A stretch of DNA of 64,000 bases from Theocolax elegans (Eukaryota > Arthropoda > Insecta > Hymenoptera > Cerocephalidae): contig CM047431.1 in the NCBI GenBank assembly GCA_026168455.1, forward strand, positions 18,699,547-18,763,546, written 5' to 3'. Each line of letters begins with the position of its first letter. The first letter of the stretch is position 1. Made by a program: the position numbers and the translations under genes. Positions 21,682-33,094 of this stretch are shown here, piece by piece. The notes beneath the pieces are model-generated. The model was not told the origin of the DNA and ran no database searches. It saw only the letters and a list, made by a program, of their open reading frames with translations.

Positions 21682-22448
21682 TTACTTTTACCTTTTACCT
21701 TTTACCGTATACTTGCATTTAATGGATTTATTGGAATTTTAATAAGTTTCGGGTATTTATTTAATTATATAAGAGGTATAACTACTTATATCTACTATTT
21801 TGTGTTTGTAAGCAGCTTAGAGATTAAAAATTATCAGTAACTAACATTAAATAGTATATTTTAGTATTATTGAAGAATATTAGTGCCATATTGTTTGAAT
21901 GCAAGTATACAGTTACTCTGTTTTTTTCATAAAATGCATTCGCTCTCTTTTTTTAAGAAATTTGCCTAAAAACACCATAACTTTGTCTGAAATGCTTTGC
22001 CGCACTCAAACTTTGCATCATTTTGAAGGTAATTAATCATCGATGAATTAGATTCTTGGATGGATAAAATATTTTTGATCGTACAACCCTTTTTTTTAGT
22101 ACGAAGGTTTATATGAATTATAACTATATTCAATGTGTTAATCTAATATAAATGAAATATTTCAACAGATTCTTCTTGAAATTTATAAACTTTTTCAAAT
22201 TTAATGTATATAAGAAAAAAATTGTTAGATTTTGAGTTATTAAGTGATAAGAATGCCCAAAAAGTTATTTTTTTTTCAAAAAATTCGATTGTTTGATTGG
22301 TTACAGCTCTGGTACTAATTGAAATTTAGGTCTAAAAATTTAGCTACACTCTATTCAAGTAGTTTTTTACTGATTCCATACATTAAAACAAAATTCTATT
22401 TTTTATCTGGATCACTTCACATGGAATCTTATATATATGTTGTGACTG

Positions 22449-22451
22449 TGT

Positions 22452-22485
<34 letters not shown>

Positions 22486-22522
22486 TGTGTGTGACTGTCT
22501 GTGTGTGTGTGTGTGTGTGTGT
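22449..22522. repeat. (TG)n microsatellite
   Basis: Two TG runs separated by TAGTGTGTGTGACTGTC. Open frames through it on either strand are artefacts. Confidence 0.85.
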
Positions 22523-22527
22523 GAACA

Positions 22528-24306
22528 GACACTTTTTCAAATATCCATATGTGATATATACAATGGGTTAAAATTGGATACATTAATTATTACATTTTTA
22601 AGATAATTCTATTATAAACAGTAATGGCAAAAGAAAATTCAAATTTTAACAGTGGCAATATAAAATACGAATTACATTTCAAAAGTTTTTCGAAAATTAT
22701 TATTTTAGTAGTTTTTAATTTAAATATTATTCAAATCAAATTTAAAAATTGTTTGGAGATTACGTATTTTTATATAAAACAATATTTTAAATAAACAAGT
22801 ATGTATTATTAGAAACAAAAGGTTATTTAAGGTATGCTTTTGTGTATAATAATTAAAATAAGTATATGGGGCTCTGTAACTAAAGGGAAAAATAAATTGG
22901 ATATAATTATGGATTAAAACGCAAATTTTGAAAGAGGGTGCAAATTGTTGACGTGGTGGATCTGCATGAGAACAGATCCTCGTCACTTAGGGCTCTGTAG
23001 TACCGACGCGGCCAGCGCAAGAATCGGCACTTGGCATATGGCGCGCGTATCGGTAGACAGAAGACGCGGAAAAGTAAGCTACGACCAATTGCGGGCGTAG
23101 CGCAGTGGTAGCGTGAACGCCTTCGGAATAAAGAAACTCGACATTTTTTTAAAAATTTAAATGGGAATTACCATGTTAATTTTTGTGAATTGTATGTCAT
23201 TCTTTAAATTATCATAACTTTTTACAGAATTGAAGGCCCCAAAAATACTACAGACCATTTGAAAGGTATTGCTTCAAGCTTTTAACCCAGAAGGATAAAT
23301 TCTAGACATAGTTAGCAACGAATGTTATATATAATGTTTTATAGTAAAAGTTGATAGATTTTGAGTTAAATAGCGGTAAACCCAGCTGGTGTTGAAAAAA
23401 ACTAGAAAAAATTCACTTTTTGAGGTTAGAATAACTTTTGAGCAAATAGATTCCAGTACCTAAAAATTTTTTTCTGTATTCTGAAAAACATTTGCAATGT
23501 GTACCCAAAATTTGGTGCATTTTAAAATTTTGATCGGACCACTTCACGTGGAATATCCCATATATATATGTTATATATATATGTATGTATGTGGGTGTGT
23601 GTGCGTGCGGCAGAATATTTATATAATTATATATATATTTTTTAAAATTGTTTTTTCAAGAATACATAATATATAATTTTTTTCCGTGAGCAAAAAAAAA
23701 GTTGTGAACATACTTGAAAGAATGTGTATTTGTTTACTCATTCTTGATAAAACTCATAAAATTTTTAAACGTATACTCAATAATAATAGCGGGATCTGAA
23801 ATTGAATGTAATGCTTTAAATACAAATGCAAAATTGTTTGAAGATGAAATAATATTAATCAAGTATAACATACACTTTTTCCAAATATCCATATGATATA
23901 TACAATGGGTTAAAAATTAAATATATTAATTATTGCATTTTTTAAGATAATTCTATTATAAACAGTATAGGCACAAGAAAATTCAAATTTTAACAGTGGC
24001 AATATAAAAAACGAATTACATTTGAATAGATTTTCAAAAACTATTAATTTAGGAGCATTTAATTTAAATATTTTTAATTAATATTTCAAAATTGTATGGA
24101 TATATAAGTGTGTAGATAATTTTATTTATATAACACAATATTTTAAATAAACAAGTATGTATTTATATACTTGTATATAGAAACAGAAGGATTATTTAAG
24201 AAATGAATTTGTTTATAATAATCAAAATAAATATTTGGGCTCTGCATAGTAAAAAGAAATTGGATATAATTATGGATTAAAATGCAATTTTGAAGAGGGT
24301 GCAATT
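22528..24306 (+). repeat. Diverged direct repeat pair (about 420 bp each)
   Basis: 22528-22945 and 23868-24306 align along their length, both beginning ACACTTTTTC and both holding CAATGGGTTAAAA and AACAGTGGCAATATAAAA. They differ at many positions and by small indels, so they are old. Each probably belongs to a larger dispersed repeat. No coding was recognised. Confidence 0.7.
22947..23570 (+). repeat. Composite repeat: SINE part plus half of a fold-back element
   Basis: 22947-23130 is a SINE segment with a perfect pol III box A, TAGCGCAGTGG (23098-23108), cut before box B. From about 23150 it continues as one arm of the fold-back element seen complete at 31001-31992, ending GACCACTTCACGTGG near 23555. 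An almost identical composite lies at 24970-25590. Confidence 0.8.
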
Positions 24307-24910
24307 ACGAATCACGAGAGAAATGGAAGAAACAGGTTTTTATTTATATAGCGCTAAAAATTTTATAAATAATTCTTTAAAAAACTAATACAAAAATAAT
24401 TTAATTAAGAAGAAAATTTTATTACTCTAAAAGTACAAAATATTAATGACACAGAACTTTTGGGCGATGATCGTTCGTCATTAAATAAATTAATTTTAGG
24501 AGGTGAAGTTCTATTTATAACCGTTTCAAATAATTCAAAATTTTAATAAGTTGTTAACTAAAATACTACAATTAGTAAGTATATGTACTTTACTATTTTT
24601 GGTAAGTTAATTTTCATTATCATTTATAATTATTAAAATATAAATTTAGCTTTATAAGAATTCATATAGTTTAAAATTTACAGTTACATTTAATATGGGT
24701 CTATTTTTTTTTATTATTTTTATTCTGATTTCATTACTCTAAATTTTGGTAAACTTTTATTTATAAATTATAATAAACTATAGCAATACCTTCAAGGTGT
24801 TGTGTGAATCTGTTTATTTTTAAGGTGTTCATGGTAGTGTAAAAATAATACAATTTAAAACATTATTTTAAATAAATTAATTACGAAAATCTTTTTCGAA
24901 TTAAAAATAG
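24307..24910. other. AT-rich non-coding stretch, possibly Helitron interior
   Basis: No domain was recognised. It lies immediately upstream of the Helitron-type 3' end and could be part of a non-autonomous Helitron, but no 5' TC terminus could be assigned. Confidence 0.4.
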
Positions 24911-24952
24911 GGGGTTGGCGCGCGAAGCGCGCAGGGGGGCGAAGCCCCCTAG
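24911..24952 (+). mobile_element. Helitron-type 3' terminus (double hairpin, CTAG end)
   Basis: Two consecutive GC hairpins, GCGCGC-GAA-GCGCGC and GGGGGC-GAA-GCCCCC, are followed directly by CTAG (24949-24952) and then T. Helitrons end in a GC-rich hairpin close to a CTRR terminus and insert between A and T. Both loops are the GCGAAGC mini-hairpin, known to be unusually stable in DNA. Only the 3' end is recognised; the element's length and 5' end are unknown. Confidence 0.6.
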
Positions 24953-24969
24953 TATATATATATATATAT

Positions 24970-25590
24970 TGTGACGTGGTGGATCTGCATGAGAACAGAT
25001 CCTCGTCACTTAGGGCTCTGTAGTACCGACGCGGCCAGCGCAAGAATCGGCACTTGGCATATGGCGCGCGTATCGGTAGACAGAAGACGCGGAAAAGTAC
25101 AGCTACGACCAATTGCGGGCGTAGCGCAGTGGTAGCGTGAACGCCTTCGGAATAAAGAAACTCGACATTTTTTTAAAAATTTAAATGGGAATTACCATGT
25201 TAATTTTTGTGAATTGTATGTCATTCTTTAAATTATCATAACTTTTTACAGAATTGAAGGCCCCAAAAATACTACAGACCATTTGAAAGGTATTGCTTCA
25301 AGCTTTTAACCCAGAAGGATAAATTCTAGACATAGTTAGCAACGAATGTTATATATAATGTTTTATAGTAAAAGTTGATAGATTTTGAGTTAAATAGCGG
25401 TAAACCCAGCTGGTGTTGAAAAAAACTAGAAAAAATTCACTTTTTGAGGTTAGAATAACTTTTGAGCAAATAGATTCCAGTACCTAAAAATTTTTTTCTG
25501 TATTCTGAAAAACATTTGCAATGTGTACCCAAAATTTGGTGCATTTTAAAATTTTGATCGGACCACTTCACGTGGAATATCCCATATATA
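24970..25590 (+). repeat. Second composite repeat (SINE part plus fold-back arm)
   Basis: Near-identical to 22947-23570 (for example, one base more at AAAGTACAGC). It starts TGTGACGTGG right after a TA run that abuts the Helitron end, and finishes GACCACTTCACGTGGAATAT near 25580. That both copies have the same SINE/arm junction shows the composite was copied as a unit. Confidence 0.85.
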
Positions 25591-25814
25591 TAATCTGTTA
25601 TAAAGGTAAATATTCACACAAATACTGTCAACTGAAGTTAACAAATAAGAAAATTCTAAGAAATACATTACATGATTCAAAAGATATAATTACAATAATA
25701 AAATGCAATTGCATTCGTATTCAAAATAATTATATTTGTTTTTTATTTATATAAGAATAATGTATAGAATAAGATTTGATAATAATATTAAGAAAATAAT
25801 TTGTTTTAAAGTTA

Positions 25815-26878
25815 CACCGGCACACAAAAAAAGTGGTCTGTTCAAGCAACCAGACCTATCTATCCTTATGTATTTTGACGCGCTAAATCCGAATCCGAGG
25901 TTGATTTTACTCAAACACCCCCAAAATTTTTTTTAAATCGCGAAAAATTGTGAAAAATCGCTGAAAATCGTATTTAATTGCGTGGGTTAAAGATAGAAAT
26001 ATTCAAAAATTTAGCTTGCTTGATGAACTATAAAATCCATTTCTTACATTCTCATCTCGACTACTTCTCTTATAATCTTGGAGACTTCAGTGAAAAACAA
26101 GGAGAACGATTTCATCAAGATATAAGTGTAATGGAGACACGATACCAAGGAAAATGGGATGTCAACATGATGTCAGACTTTTGCTGGATGCTTAAAAGAG
26201 ACACTTTGAGTAACAGCAAAAAAAGAAAAAGAAATCCCTTACATAGGTCATTTGAAGAAAAAAGAGTTCGTTATAAGAGAAAAAGGGAGTAGAGCAAACA
26301 GAGTTTGACGTTATAAATATAAAAAAAGATTCTTGAATGATACTTACGTTTTTTCCTTTCTCACCATATAATGTTACATTTTAAGCGATTTTACAAGATT
26401 TTTTGACATTTTTTCTAGGTTGGGAGGATATAAAAGCCAACTACTCACCAGATCTCATTTAGACGTCTAAAATTCACGTGAACCATACATGATACATTCA
26501 CAAAAAAATGTATTGCGACAAAATTATGCTCTTAAATGTATATTCTCGCGATTTTTCGTAGTTTTTCTCGATTTTGCATAGGCTCTCACCACTTTTTCAC
26601 ACTTTCAAGGGCGTACGGGTACAATACACCCTGAATTCAAATTCAGCGCATCAAAATATATAAAAATCGTGTATAATACTCTCATGAAAAATTTTTTTGT
26701 CTTCGACTCCCGCACTTAAATAAGATTTTCAGTGATTTTTCATAGTTTTTCGCGATTTAAAAAAATTTTGGGGGTGTTTGAGTAAAACCAACCTTGGATT
26801 CGGATTTAGCGCGTCAAAATACATAAGGATAGATAGGCCTGGTTGCTTGAACAGACCACTTTTTTTTGTGTGCCGGTG
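25815..26878. mobile_element. CACTA-like non-autonomous DNA transposon (TTA target duplication)
   Basis: Inverted ends CACCGGCACACAAAA...TTTTGTGTGCCGGTG, with inverted similarity extending about 165 bp inwards. The element is flanked by TTA on both sides (25812-25814 and 26879-26881). CAC...GTG termini with a 3-bp duplication fit the CACTA/EnSpm superfamily; this is inference from the termini only. Inside is the end of one conserved ORF (25990-26292) and no transposase catalytic core. Confidence 0.75.
25990..26292 (+). pseudogene. C-terminal fragment of a transposon-borne ORF
   Basis: A 100-residue open frame contains the conserved block IHFLHSHLDYFSYNLGDFSE, then QGERFHQDISVMETRYQGKW, then a Trp-Leu-Lys-Arg motif and a very basic Lys/Arg tail. 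To my knowledge this block is common at the C-terminus of an uncharacterised protein family found next to transposons in arthropods and cnidarians. Its biochemical role is not known to me. The frame has no proper start and lies between the inverted repeats of the CACTA-like element, so it is a captured or residual 3' part. Confidence 0.6.
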
Positions 26879-26881
26879 TTA

Positions 26882-27660
26882 TTAAAAAACTTTTCAATTT
26901 TTAATCTTGTGGCCAATAGAAAATTTAAATATAAAAATAATCTAAATGTAAAGTTTTATAAGTAAACGTATTTCGACATTTAAAAATTAATTAAAAACAT
27001 TATATTTTTAATTTTCAACCACTTAGAAAAGAAGAAGAAAATTATAAGTTAAACAAAAAACAATAGTAAATATAAAAAATAAATTTATGATTATATTTAA
27101 TTGTAAAAATATGTTAGTTTAAGGAATGAATTGAAAATATATGAAAAAATTAATAATTAAATAATTAAGAAAATAATTAGAGATAAAAATGCATATGCAA
27201 TTATTACTTCGTAGCTTATTTATACAAAATCTTTATTTATTAACGTTTATAATAAAATCAAAGAATAAATAAATGTAATTTGTAAAGGCAAGCTACCTAC
27301 TCTTAAGCATTTAAAGCTATACCTTATAACGAGCGCGAGTGCCGATCGGAAAAGCTCGTATATGATCGGGAAAGCCCGCGAGCAAGCCGCGTATAGACTC
27401 ATAATGGTCCGAAGCGCAAGTTTGCTGAGGAGAATGGAAGGAGAATTTACGCGAGTCATTGTAAACACGCGTCGCCGGTATCGCCTTCCTTGCAAATACA
27501 TGGCAATACGGGAAATCCTCGATACGGATCCACGCTCGGTTTCTGGAGTTCACGCCGCAAAGAGTGTGCGATTCCGTGAAAGTTCGTGTGTTGGTATTTA
27601 GTGCACGGCTCTAGCGACTTCCCAAGAACCTGCGAGAACGACGAGGTTACCGCGCGTGAG
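26882..27660. other. Unassigned: AT-rich part then a GC-richer part
   Basis: 26882-27280 is AT-rich with nothing recognisable. 27300-27660 is GC-richer with overlapping short frames on both strands and no recognised domain. Donor- and acceptor-like sites around 28670-28685, on the far side of the non-LTR insertion, raise the possibility of a host untranslated exon. This is speculative. Confidence 0.4.
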
Positions 27661-28621
27661 AGATTGATTGATTGACTGAATTCATTTATTCGGCTTTGTG
27701 GGGTAAAAACCCCGTAGGCACTAAGGAAAAAAATACATTTACGGATACACATACGGAAGAGGCCGCAGTGCAATTCCTTCAGTCGTGGCTCGCGTAGATC
27801 AGACTACTTAGTTGAGCCCAAACAGATGATTAAATAAGAGGATCTTAAACTGATCAATGAAAGAGGGATTCTATGTGATGGCAGGAAATTGGTTTAGGAT
27901 GCGGGTGGAGTTTATGACAAATGACTTATTTAATGCTTCGGTACGTGGTGGAAGATAGGTGATTAATTTATGTGGATGATGGGAGGAAGAGCAGGAATTT
28001 TGGTTAGGGATGTTAAGTTAAATTTTATGATTTGCCAAATATGAAGGTGAATTATGAGCAATGATGTTACAAGCTAGGGAGCCAATGAGATGGGAGTGTT
28101 GGGAATCGATCGATAGCCATTTTAAGCTTAGTCTGAACGGGGTAACGTGATCACGCCTCGCTATGTTAATGATAATGACTTATTATAATAACGCAGCGAA
28201 TGTAGGACCCCAAGGACGCGCCTTGACATTAACATAATTTTTTCGACTAGTCGAGGGTAGGAGTGATCAGAATTCCAAGCGATTTTACCACATTTTCATA
28301 CTCCAAAAAGTCCTCATGTAATTTAGCTCTCGGAGCAGTGTTCAGGTTAATACGGGATAGAAAGACCTGACTATCCAGGATCATAACCTTCGTTTTTTTC
28401 ACATTTAATTTAAGGCCGTTCTCCATTGCCCAATTAGCTATCGCATTCGCATCATGTTAAACGCATTGAACACCAACATCATAGTTTGATGGAATAAACG
28501 AATAGTAGACCTGGCCGTCATCGGCAAATAACATGTAATTACTATATTTGAGGAACTTAGGTAGATCAATGATAAAAATAGAAAACAAGACAGGACCTAG
28601 AACACTGCCCTGAGGCACACC
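27661..28621 (-). pseudogene. Non-LTR retrotransposon RT, 3' part (CR1/Jockey type)
   Basis: On the minus strand the sequence enters at RT motif GVPQGSVLGPVLFSIFI, followed by the catalytic box FADDGQVYYSF, then AMENGLKLNVKKTKV and LGILITPTLD. A C-terminal region with NIIAHNSPSYLANH and LPPRTEALNKSF follows, typical of the RT 3' domain. There are stops (for example after VGVQCV) and at least one frame change. It ends at the plus-strand GATTGATTGATT (27664-27675), the kind of short tail repeat that closes many CR1/L2-type elements. It is 5'-truncated, as is usual for target-primed insertion. Confidence 0.85.
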
Positions 28622-29098
28622 AGGCGTCTATTATTTTCGTTATCCCGAATACCGCTTTCTCTGTTTCAGGAGCGGCCGAGGTAAGTTTACCGCGGATTTA
28701 TCCCCTTTTATTCGCGATTCTTTTCTGCTCGCGACGCTTGCTGCTGAACAAGTACGGACATCGCAACGGTAGTTATAAGCAATCAACGTCAATGGGTTTT
28801 TCTACGAGATTTTTCGTTATTTGCTAATATCTATAATCAAAAAGGGCATTGGAATCTAAAACTCCGGCTTTCTTCATATTTTTATAGTAGAAATCATATC
28901 CCAAAGTTTGGTTAGGCTCCGTTTCCCAAAGGGTGTGGACTCTCCTTGTAATTCTGCAAAGCTAAATATATACAAAGGTGGCTTCGTACCCAAATTGTGT
29001 TTATGATAAATAAAAAACAGCAACTATGTAAAGTGATGGTAAAAAATGGGCAGGTCACAATATATATGTATATATTGTAACAATCAGACTAATATGCT
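28622..29098. other. Unassigned spacer with exon-like junctions
   Basis: Starts with an acceptor-like run ...CTCTGTTTCAG|GAGCGGCCGAG|GTAAGT at 28657-28690. Otherwise no gene was recognised. It ends in TA-rich sequence. Confidence 0.35.
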
Positions 29099-29330
29099 AC
29101 AAATTTAATAAATGGAACCGGCGTCTGGTCTTGAACGCGAGCCTCTTCGGATCCGAAGGTGTTCACGCTACCACTGCGCTACGCCCGCAATTAGTCGTAG
29201 CTGTTCTTTTCCGCGTCTCCTGCCTACCAATACGCGCGCCATATGCTAAGTGCCGATTCTTTCACTGGCCGCGTCGGTACTACAGAGCCCTAAGTGACGA
29301 GTGATATGTTCTAAGCAGGTCCACCACGTC
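29099..29330 (-). repeat. tRNA-related SINE with intact pol III boxes
   Basis: On the minus strand, about 150 bp of SINE body (GACGTGGTGGACC...) precede a tRNA-like domain. This has box A TAGCGCAGTGG (29171-29181) and box B GTTCAAGACC (29127-29136), with a palindromic CTTCGGATCCGAAG where the anticodon arm would be. The other two copies (22947 and 24970) break off inside this domain. The tRNA-like domain is at the 3' side of the body, unlike the usual 5' position, so the body may be a separate upstream piece. Confidence 0.7.
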
Positions 29331-29351
29331 AAAAAAAATATATATATATAT

Positions 29352-30990
29352 GGGTCGTTCTCTGTGACATCGAAGATGAAAAAAATAAATATTGCTATAA
29401 CTGTGGGAATATGTTTTAGAGGTATCCAGTAGTTCTCCTGAATTTTTTCAGATTTTTTCTGGGCCATTATTTTAAGTTACAGAGAGTCAAAGTTGACATT
29501 TTAGCACTTTTTTGCATTATATGCCCATTTTCATGAATTTTTAGCTCCCAGGGGATGCATTTTTCACTAAAAACATAAGTATGACTTTTTTTGTAAAATT
29601 TTCCGAACTTTTCATTAAAAATACGTATGCTGTCACACTCTTGGAAGCCATTTAAACCTCAAATAGTGAAAATCAGCAATTCTGCTCCGGACTCTGGTAA
29701 CCTAATACTGTCTAAAAGATGTCTTTTTATAGTCAGAAACTGCCTAAAAATTTCCAGAGTGGGTCTAAATCATTAAGATCACTTATGGTCAAAATATCCG
29801 GGAAAAGTGCCCGAAATATTAATAGAAATGTATATTTGTTGCCTTATAACGATGAATCTATTAGCATGATCATTGCAAAAAAATTTGTGCACTTACCTTG
29901 GAGTGGTAGAAAAGTATCTTCACTTGTTTCAGTATCCATCTAATCCCCTGTAAGCTGCTAAAAATACAAATATTATTATATAAATGTAAAAAATTAATTT
30001 TTAAACATTTATAATGCTAAATTTTTAGTTTTACATCCCTTACAAGAATTATGATACTAATCTGAAGGATTACTATAAATATATAAACATCATTATTACA
30101 ATAACTGAATATACGTATTTAATACAAAAGATATATAAATAAATCGGATATATAATTATAATGAATAATATGATAACGTGACAGTGACAAGTTTGTGAAA
30201 TCTAAACAATGTATTGCTGAATAATAATAATAATAATGTTGATACTTTTATAGTAATCCTTCAGATTAGTATTATAATTCTTGTAAGGGATGTAAAACTA
30301 AAAATTCAGCATTATAAATGTTTAAAAATTAATTTTTTACATTTATATAATAATATTTGTATTTTTAGCAGCTTACAGGGAATTAGATGGATACTGAAAC
30401 AAGTGGAGATACTTTTCTACCACTCCAAGGTAAGTGCACAAATTTTTTTGCAATGATCATGCTACTAGATTCATCGTTATAAGGCAACAAATATACATTT
30501 CTATTAATATTTCGGGCACTTTTCCCGGATATTTTGACCATAAGTGATCTTAATGATTTAGACCCACTCTGGAAATTTTTAGGCAGTTTCTGACTATAAA
30601 AAGACATCTTTTAGACAGTATTAGGTTACCAGAGTCCGGAGCAGAATTGCTGATTTTCACTATTTAAGGTTTAAATGGCTTACAAGAGTGTGACAGCATA
30701 CATTTATGTCTTTAAAAGTATTTTTAATGAAAAGTTCGGAAAATTTTACAAAAAAAGTCATACTTATGTTTTTAGTGAAAAATGCATCCCCTGGGAGCTA
30801 AAAATTCATGAAAATGGGCATATAATACAAAAAAGTGCTAAAATGTCAACTTTGACTCTCTGTAAGTTAAAATAATGGCCCAGAAAAAATCTGAAAAAAT
30901 TCAGGAGAACTACTGGATACCTCTAAAACATATTCCCACAGTTATAGCAATATTTATTTTTTTCATCTTCGATGTCACAGAGAACCACCC
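29352..30990. mobile_element. Fold-back element with about 750-bp arms
   Basis: Left arm 29352-30092 and right arm about 30236-30990 are inverted copies, with a spacer of about 140 bp. Ends are GGGTCGTTCTCTGTGAC and its near-complement GTCACAGAGAACCACCC. Both ends abut TA dinucleotide runs. There is no transposase; the mirrored short frames in the two arms are the same sequence seen twice. The arms differ by small indels, so the element is not newly formed. Confidence 0.85.
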
Positions 30991-31000
30991 ATATATATAT

Positions 31001-31992
31001 GGGGTATTCCACGTGAAGTGGTCCGATCAAAATTTTAAAATGCACCAAATTTTGAGTACACATTGCAAATGTTTTTCAGAATACAGAAATTTTTTGGTAC
31101 TGGAATTTATTAGCTTAAAAGTTATTCTAACCTCAAAAAGTGAACTTTTTCCAGTTTTTTTCAACACCAGCTGGGTTCATCGCTATTTAACTCAAAATCT
31201 ATCAACTTTTACTATACAACATTATATGTAACATTCGTTGCTAATTATGTGTAGAATTTATCCTTCTGGGTTAGAATTTCTAATCTCAAGGTCAATGTTA
31301 CATAAACTACATGTCAATATTCAACTTAAAAAAAGTGTAAGTTCGCCACCATTGATTTTTTTATCCAAAAGTCTAAAAGAAAGCTTGAAGCAATACCTTT
31401 CAAATGGTCTGTAGCATTTTTATGGCCTACAATTCTGTAAAAAGTTATGATAATTTAAAGAAAGATAAAAAATTCACAAAAATTAACATGGTATTTCCCA
31501 TTTAAAATTTTAAAAAAATTTGGTGTTTCTTTAAATTATCATAACTTTTTACAGAATTGAAGGCCCCAAAAATGCTACAGACCATTTGAAAGGTATTGCT
31601 CCAAGCTTTCTTTTAGACTTTTGGATAAAAAAATCAATGGTGGCGAACTTACACTTTTTTTAAGTTGAATATTGACATGTAGTTTATGTAACATTGACCT
31701 TGAGATTAGAAATTCTAACCCAGAAGGATAAATTCTACACATAATTAGCAACGAATGTTACATATAATGTTGTATAGTAAAAGTTGATAGATTTTGAGTT
31801 AAATAGCGATGAACCCAGCTGGTGTTGAAAAAAACTGAAAAAAATTTACTTTTTGAGGTTAGAATAACTTTTGAGCTAATAAATTCCAGTACCTAAAGAT
31901 TTTTTTCTGTATTCTGAAAAACATTTGCAATGTGTACTCAAAATTTGGTGCATTTTAAAATTTTGATCGGACCACTTCACGTGGAATACCCC
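31001..31992. mobile_element. Fold-back element with about 465-bp arms
   Basis: Left arm 31001-31465 and right arm about 31526-31992 are inverted, with a spacer of about 60 bp. Ends are GGGGTATTCCACGTGAAGTG and its complement. It is separated from the previous fold-back element by just ten bases of AT repeat, and (AT)n also follows it. One arm of this family, with an internal deletion of roughly 110 bp, forms the right part of the composites at 22947 and 24970. Confidence 0.85.
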
Positions 31993-32020
31993 ATATATAT
32001 ATATATGTATATATATATAT

Positions 32021-32814
32021 TGTAACGGAGTGGGTTATGGGGAATATAAGGCTCCAATTAGGCCCAATTCTTCCTAACTTACCAACCTAGGTAATGATGT
32101 ACTACGATGCGGCCGGGAATCCTATTCATTCCTGTGCAATGGCGTTAACAACATTAAACACTTCGTTTGGCTTTGAGTTACTGTGTTAGACCTTATGTCC
32201 AGGATTAGCCGACTAGGGTATAAAGCCGGAGAGGGCGGTATACGTCAAGAAGAGCAATGACCGGGTGAACTAACCAATAAACTTGATATTTTAATTCGTT
32301 GAGTTAATTTATTAAATAAATAAATAATTAATAACAATAGAATAATGACAACTGAGGAGACACACGGATCCAAATACGGTGCACTATATACCGTCGTGTA
32401 CTCGAGTCACCGCTCGAACGGCGTTGAAGCGGCGGAAAAGGCCTCGCGGGAGACTCCTCGTCTCTATTCTTCTCGCTCTTTCCAACTCCCTCAGTGGTCG
32501 CCGTCTCGGCTGCCCTCCTTTCCGCGTCCGGATAAGAAGAGTGGAGGCGGATGGCTTTGCTCGGCGGTATTGGGTCGTGTGGGGAAAACCTCTCCGCACC
32601 CACACAGTTGTACACACACCAACACTTTTTTAGTAGGCACTATGAAACACACGATGTAGCGGCCTTTCGAGCAACACCGAGCGTACACTATATCTATACT
32701 AACGGCTAATTGCGCACGGCGCTGTCCTGTCCGTGCGCGCGCATTACGGTACCTTCTTGCTTTCGTATTCCTTGCTTCTCGCTTACTCTCTACTCTAACT
32801 CGCTTACCATTACA
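32021..32814 (+). repeat. Solo-like LTR (TGTAACGG...CCATTACA)
   Basis: Starts TGTAACGGAG right after a TA run and ends CCATTACA, giving near-perfect inverted termini. The ends match the terminal sequence of element A's LTRs, but the body differs. AATAAA lies near 32276. The GC-rich right half has overlapping frames without domains. No target duplication is visible, so one end may be rearranged. Confidence 0.55.
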
Positions 32815-33094
32815 CCCCCCTACCGATACTGTGATATAAATCATAATTGCATTTCGTGTTTACTTATTTTGGTAAGATAGGGAGGATAAACATTTATATC
32901 GGCACACCGGTAACATTTCATAGATTAATGAAATAATACTATTTCTAAGTTCATTCATTCGTTTGAAATATTTTTTCTGTTTATCTAATTAATTCTAATT
33001 TTGCTAAATGGTGTATTCTATGTATATTATAGATTACATCTACAAAAATCTAAAAATTTTAAAATGGGGAATAAATTTGTATCTTGTTTTATAG

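Larger units (their letters stand above)
14031..22334 (+). repeat. 4.15-kb tandem duplication of the element A 3' end plus flank
   Basis: Unit 1 is 14031-18183 and unit 2 is 18184-22334. Each holds the last codons of element A, its 3' LTR and about 2.8 kb of flanking sequence. They are virtually identical; the differences seen are mainly one-base changes and homopolymer-length differences. The junction at 18183/18184 joins flank sequence GGTCTA to element sequence GGGCGCAGG. After unit 2 the flank continues uninterrupted at 22335. Confidence 0.95.

Noticed and set aside
23090..23120. Possible functional tRNA gene with box A
   Set aside because: The tRNA-like domain is cut before box B and joined to another repeat; it is a SINE fragment.
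27362..27601. Short plus-strand frame with Arg-rich composition
   Set aside because: Several equally long frames overlap on both strands and none has a recognisable domain; noted only as a possible untranslated exon region.
29719..30607. Two near-identical 74-codon frames starting MSFYSQKL
   Set aside because: They are the same sequence in the two inverted arms of the fold-back element, without a recognisable domain; not evidence of a gene.
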